17,419 nt of DNA, from contig JAUQOX010000031.1 in NCBI GenBank assembly GCA_030550695.1, forward strand, positions 1 through 17,419, written 5' to 3'. Positions within the stretch are counted from its first letter, which is position 1, and each line of letters begins with the position of its first letter. Below are positions 14,662-17,419 of the stretch, one piece after another. This DNA comes from Gemmatimonadota bacterium (GTDB taxonomy: Bacteria > Gemmatimonadota > Gemmatimonadetes > Longimicrobiales > Gaopeijiaceae). The position numbers and the translations under genes were made by a program. Below the pieces are notes generated by a model, which was not told the DNA's origin, did not search any database, and saw nothing but the letters and a program-made list of their open reading frames with translations.

Positions 14662-15218
14662 GGTGCCTTCTCCGGATTGCGGAGGAGGTAGGCCCCCAGT
14701 TCCCCGTCCAGGTCGGGGACCGCGACCTCCACATGGGCATCGGGAAGATCCTCCTGAACCTTCCCCACCACGTCGGGCTGGATAGGGATTTCCCTCCCCC
14801 CGCGGTCCACCAACACACAGAGGAGGATCCGGGCCGGACGTCCCCAGTCCATCAGCTCGTTCATCGCGGCCCGGGCCGTGCGCCCGGTGTGCAGCACGTC
14901 GTCTACGATGACCACGGCCTTGCCGTCGATCCCGCCGGGGGGAACCTCGGACTCCCCCACCACCGGGCGGGGGCCGATGGTCATGAGGTCGTCCCGATAG
15001 AAGGTGATGTCCAGACTTCCCAGGGGGACCTCCACCCCTTCCGCCTTTCGGATCTCTTCCCGGAGGAGGGCGGCCAGCTGCACCCCCCGCCGGTGAATCC
15101 CCATGAGGACCAGGTTCTCCGTCCCCCCGTTCTTCTCCACCAGCTCCCTGGCCATCCTGGCCAGCGCCCGCTCGACCGCCGGCCGGTCCAAGAGACGTAC
15201 CCGTTCCGCTGCACGCAT
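14658..15218 (-). CDS. pyrR: Bifunctional pyr operon regulator / uracil phosphoribosyltransferase
   Basis: A 186-residue phosphoribosyltransferase-fold protein that binds pyr mRNA when UMP/UTP is high and lowers pyr expression; many members also convert uracil and PRPP to UMP. Seen here are GIHRRGVQLA near residues 40-49, DITFYRDDL at 70-78 (hallmark of PyrR), and the PRPP loop VIVDDVLHTGRTARAA at 103-118. The length equals that of Bacillus PyrR. It heads pyrR-pyrB-pyrC, all joined by ATGA overlaps. The leader from the predicted promoter is only about 30 bases, too short for the classical antiterminator/terminator switch, so control would more likely be by blocking ribosome access, as shown for Mycobacterium smegmatis PyrR. 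That last point is inference. Confidence 0.96.
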   Translation of the reverse strand: MRAAERVRLLDRPAVERALARMARELVEKNGGTENLVLMGIHRRGVQLAALLREEIRKAEGVEVPLGSLDITFYRDDLMTIGPRPVVGESEVPPGGIDGKAVVIVDDVLHTGRTARAAMNELMDWGRPARILLCVLVDRGGREIPIQPDVVGKVQEDLPDAHVEVAVPDLDGELGAYLLRNPEKAP

Positions 15219-15225
15219 GATCTTT

Positions 15226-15237
15226 CCGAAGCTCCGG
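15226..15237 (-). promoter_or_regulatory. Small hairpin in the pyrR leader, possible PyrR target
   Basis: On the minus strand CCGGAGCTTCGG lies just before the weak GGAAAG ribosome binding site of pyrR, and can form a CCG/CGG stem with a GAGCTT loop. It is the only hairpin in the short leader. It does not clearly match the Bacillus PyrR-binding loop, so the assignment is speculative. Confidence 0.25.
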
Positions 15238-15255
15238 TTTCTGAGGTGCGGGGCG

Positions 15256-15284
15256 AAAGTAGAGGGGGGGCGAGGGCGTGTCAA
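15256..15284 (-). promoter_or_regulatory. pyr operon promoter (TTGACA-N17-TACTTT)
   Basis: On the minus strand a perfect -35 TTGACA (15284-15279) and a -10 TACTTT (15261-15256) are spaced by 17 bases. Predicted transcription start is near 15249, about 31 bases before the pyrR ATG at 15218. The spacer is C-rich on the coding strand. Confidence 0.8.
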
Positions 15285-15627
15285 ACGGCCGGCACCAGGG
15301 CCAGGCCCGGTCCTTCCGGACGGCCCCCGGGGGAAGCGACGGAGGGAGCCGATGGCGGCACCGGCAGTTCCCGGGGCATGCCCGGCCCTGCCGAACAACG
15401 CCGGGGGGGCCCTGGGTACCGGAAGCGGCGTCCTCGGGGGCGCCGTGCCGGGCCCGACCCGTAGGGCCGGCTACGGCGGGCTCTTTACATCCCGTTCCTG
15501 CCCATCCATTCTGTGCGGAGTTTTTCCCCGACGGGCTCGGGGGCGGTGGGCCGGAAGGCCTATGGGCGGGAACCACCACCCCCGCACCGTTGCCCTCACG
15601 GACCCCTCTTCCCCCAGGAGGTTTCGC
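15285..15627 (+). other. Long GC-rich intergenic region and putative structured leader of nhaC
   Basis: About 340 bases lie between the pyr promoter and the nhaC start with no gene I can support. Several hairpins can be drawn on the plus strand: CCGTAG/CTACGG (15459-15464 with 15471-15476), extendable by GCCC/GGGC across an internal loop and followed by TCTTT; CCCCGA/TCGGGG (15526-15531 with 15537-15542); and GGCC-GGAA-GGCC with a GNRA tetraloop (15549-15560). A weak promoter-like TTTACA (15484-15489) with CATTCT (15507-15512) at a 17-base spacer sits between them. It may be a regulatory leader or just divergent promoter DNA. No known riboswitch class is recognised. Confidence 0.4.
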
Positions 15628-17085
15628 GTGCCGGAGCGTCCCAGACCCACCCCGTCCTTGGCCCTTTCCCTCGTGCCGGTGGTCGTGGTCATCGGTTCCC
15701 TGTTCTACACCATCGTGGTCCTGGACGGCTCCGGACATATCCCCCTGGTCGTGGGGGCCACGGTGGCTTCCCTGCTTGCGGGCACCGCCCTGGGAATGTC
15801 CTGGAAGGAGATCCAGGAGGGCCTCACCAAGGGGATTGTGGCGGCGCTGCCGGCCATCCTCATCCTCATCACCGTAGGTCTCCTCATCGGCATCTGGATC
15901 GCCGCAGGGGTCGTGCCGGTGATGATCCTCTACGGTCTGAAGATCCTGGCCCCCGGCTACTTTCTGGTGGCCGCCTGCCTCATCTGCTCCCTCATCTCCC
16001 TGGCCACGGGCTCGTCGTGGTCGACAGCGGCTACGGTGGGGCTGGCCATGATGGGGGTGGGCCAGGCCCTGGGTATCCCCCCCGCCATGACGGCCGGCGC
16101 GGTGGTGTCGGGGGCGTATTTCGGCGACAAGATGTCTCCTTTGTCCGACACCACGAACTTGGCCCCGGCGGTGGCCGGCACCCAGCTCTTCACCCACATC
16201 CGGCACATGGTCTACACCACGACCCCGGCCTATGTCGTCGCCCTGGCCCTCTTCACGGGGCTGGGGATCCTCCGCCCGGCCACCGGCACGGTGGAGACCC
16301 CCGAATACCTCCTCATGATCTCCACTCTCCAGGAGGCCTTCTTCCTCTCCCCTTGGCTGCTCCTGGCGCCGGCCTTGGTGCTGTTCCTGGTATGGAGGAA
16401 GGTGCCGGCTCTTCCCTCCTTGGTGGCGGGGGTGGCCATGGGCGCCCTGCTCCTCCTCGTCTTCCAACGGGGAGAGGGGGGGGACAACGACCTGGGGCGG
16501 GTCTTGGACGCCCTCTACAGCGGTTACGTGAGCGAAACGGGGGTGCCCGCTGTGGACGAACTCCTGACGGCCGGTGGCCTCACTTCCATGTTGGACACCA
16601 TTGCCCTGATCATCGTGGCCCTGGCCTTCGGCGGAATCATGGAGGCCTCGGGGATGCTGGAGCGGATTGCCGCGGCCATCCTGAGTTTTGCCAGGACCAC
16701 GGGAACGTTGATCACCGCCACCATCTTGAGCTGCGTGGGGATGAATGCCCTGGCCTCGGATCAGTACCTGGCCATCATCGTGCCGGGGCGCATGTATCGG
16801 CAGGCCTTCCTTCGCCGGGGGCTCCACCCCAAGAACCTGTCCCGGGCCCTGGAGGATTCCGCCACCCTCACCTCCCCCTTGGTGCCTTGGAACACCTGCG
16901 GGGCCTACATGTCCACGGTGTTGGGGGTGGGATCCTTCACCTACCTCCCCTTCGCCTTCCTGAACCTCCTCTCCCCCCTGGTATCCATCTTCTACGGCTT
17001 CACGGGGATCACCATCCAGAAGATCGAAGACGATCCCGACACGTTGGTGGGAGCCGAGGCGGAGGCCGGGCCTTCGCGGGCCTGA
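15628..17085 (+). CDS. nhaC: Na+/H+ antiporter, NhaC family
   Basis: A 485-residue inner-membrane antiporter that uses the proton gradient to expel Na+. About a dozen hydrophobic segments run through the protein. The NhaC hallmark is intact: LATGSSWSTAATVGLAMMGVG (about residues 125-145), then AVVSGAYFGDKMSPLSDTTNLAP (158-180) with the conserved acidic and polar residues. The second repeat carries SCVGMNALASDQYLAIIVPG and the C-terminal LTSPLVPWNTCGAYMS. Start is GTG at 15628, chosen because AGGAGGT ends six bases before it (15616-15622) and conserved sequence begins shortly after; an in-frame ATG at 15563 has no ribosome binding site. It is a single-gene unit. Na+ export pairs functionally with the K+ uptake genes upstream. 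Confidence 0.95.
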   Translation: MPERPRPTPSLALSLVPVVVVIGSLFYTIVVLDGSGHIPLVVGATVASLLAGTALGMSWKEIQEGLTKGIVAALPAILILITVGLLIGIWIAAGVVPVMILYGLKILAPGYFLVAACLICSLISLATGSSWSTAATVGLAMMGVGQALGIPPAMTAGAVVSGAYFGDKMSPLSDTTNLAPAVAGTQLFTHIRHMVYTTTPAYVVALALFTGLGILRPATGTVETPEYLLMISTLQEAFFLSPWLLLAPALVLFLVWRKVPALPSLVAGVAMGALLLLVFQRGEGGDNDLGRVLDALYSGYVSETGVPAVDELLTAGGLTSMLDTIALIIVALAFGGIMEASGMLERIAAAILSFARTTGTLITATILSCVGMNALASDQYLAIIVPGRMYRQAFLRRGLHPKNLSRALEDSATLTSPLVPWNTCGAYMSTVLGVGSFTYLPFAFLNLLSPLVSIFYGFTGITIQKIEDDPDTLVGAEAEAGPSRA

Positions 17086-17181
17086 GCCTCACGGAGGCGG
17101 GTCCCGCCGGCCCGGGGGAAGGGGGGGCCTGAGCCCCGGGGGAACGCGGGGACGGCCCCCACCGGAGCGGAGGGCAGTTCC

Positions 17182-17419
17182 CTACCGCCCCCCGAAGATT
17201 CCCTCCGCCACCCGTTCCAGGTAGGACCTCCCCCCCACCCGCCCCCCGTCGTGGACCATCCAATCGTACGAGAACAGGATGAGTCCTCCTGCACCCAGGG
17301 CCCGGGCCTGCCGGATCTTGCTGAGGGTCCCCTCCACCGTGTTCTGGTAAGCGCCGATACCGGCCCAGATCCGCTCTCCCCCCGCCACCGCCACCGCCGC
17401 CCCGATCTGCCTCCGGAAG
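17182..17419 (-). CDS. Glycosyl hydrolase-like 10 (GHL10/YddW-type) protein, C-terminal fragment
   Basis: The frame enters from the right edge and ends at a TAG (17184-17182), leaving about 78 residues. RIWAGIGAYQNT, followed by IRQARALGAGGLILFSYDWMV, is the characteristic end of the GHL10 (DUF187) TIM barrel found in YddW-like lipoproteins and cell-wall-associated hydrolases: the last beta strand (GLILFSYDW) and the preceding helix. Family members are thought to act on cell-surface glycans, mostly without proven substrates. The start, signal peptide and catalytic residues lie outside the window, so activity cannot be judged. It converges on nhaC; the 96-base gap between them has GC-rich inverted repeats (for example GGCGG/CCGCC at 17096-17108) but no T-tract. 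Confidence 0.75.
   Translation of the reverse strand, partial: FRRQIGAAVAVAGGERIWAGIGAYQNTVEGTLSKIRQARALGAGGLILFSYDWMVHDGGRVGGRSYLERVAEGIFGGR

Noticed and set aside
14662..16827. A very long open frame on the minus strand upstream of and in frame with pyrB
   Set aside because: It is Pro/Gly/His/Arg-rich, shows no family motif, and runs antisense to nhaC and over pyrR. Long stop-free antisense frames are expected at this GC content. PyrB begins at the ATG at 14661.
1..17419. CRISPR arrays, insertion sequences, prophage or attachment sites
   Set aside because: No regularly spaced direct repeats, transposase or integrase motifs, or target duplications were seen; the gene content is ordinary chromosomal.

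Overview
This is a GC-rich (by eye well over 60% G+C) stretch of bacterial chromosome with tightly packed housekeeping and ion-transport genes on both strands. I see no transposase, phage gene, CRISPR array or other mobile DNA. The organism is a high-GC bacterium. A PyrR-headed pyrR-pyrB-pyrC operon without pyrI, an scpA-scpB-rluB operon, a bacterial eRF1-like protein and a Haem_bd protein would fit several deep lineages (a Gemmatimonadota-like bacterium is one guess), but nothing here fixes the phylum.

Layout. 1-992 (-): 5' part of an AI-2E/PerM-type permease, cut by the window edge. 1213-2840 (+): a REC-PAS-PAS response regulator with no output domain, overlapping by ATGA a membrane-anchored CxxCH haem-binding protein. 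A 13-bp hairpin follows, then a CAT-anticodon tRNA (2931-3004, -). 3123-4253 (-): a bacterial archaeo-eukaryotic release-factor-like protein, divergent from trkA-trkH-pcm (4419-7893, +). 7984-11882 (-, transcribed leftward): scpA, scpB, an RluB-type pseudouridine synthase, and a 557-residue Rossmann-fold protein of unknown function. 12049-12306 (+): rpsT with a near-consensus promoter and intrinsic terminator. 12371-15218 (-): pyrR-pyrB-pyrC behind a TTGACA-N17-TACTTT promoter. 15628-17085 (+): an NhaC-type Na+/H+ antiporter behind a long GC-rich leader. 17182-17419 (-): the C-terminal end of a GHL10/YddW-like glycosyl hydrolase-like protein.

How the genes work together. TrkA and TrkH make a K+ uptake system. 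NhaC exchanges Na+ for H+, and some AI-2E-family members also act as cation/H+ antiporters, so monovalent-cation handling is a theme. PyrR, PyrB and PyrC carry out and control early pyrimidine synthesis. ScpA and ScpB are the kleisin and accessory subunits of the SMC condensin. Every internal junction of the four operons overlaps by 1 to 11 bases (mostly ATGA), which points to pervasive translational coupling.

The least explained items are the 557-residue Rossmann protein coupled to the pseudouridine synthase, the output-less REC-PAS-PAS protein coupled to a haem protein, the eRF1-like protein sharing a symmetrical -10 with trkA, and the structured region before nhaC. I found no clear-cut new multi-gene system; these are the best candidates for new biology.
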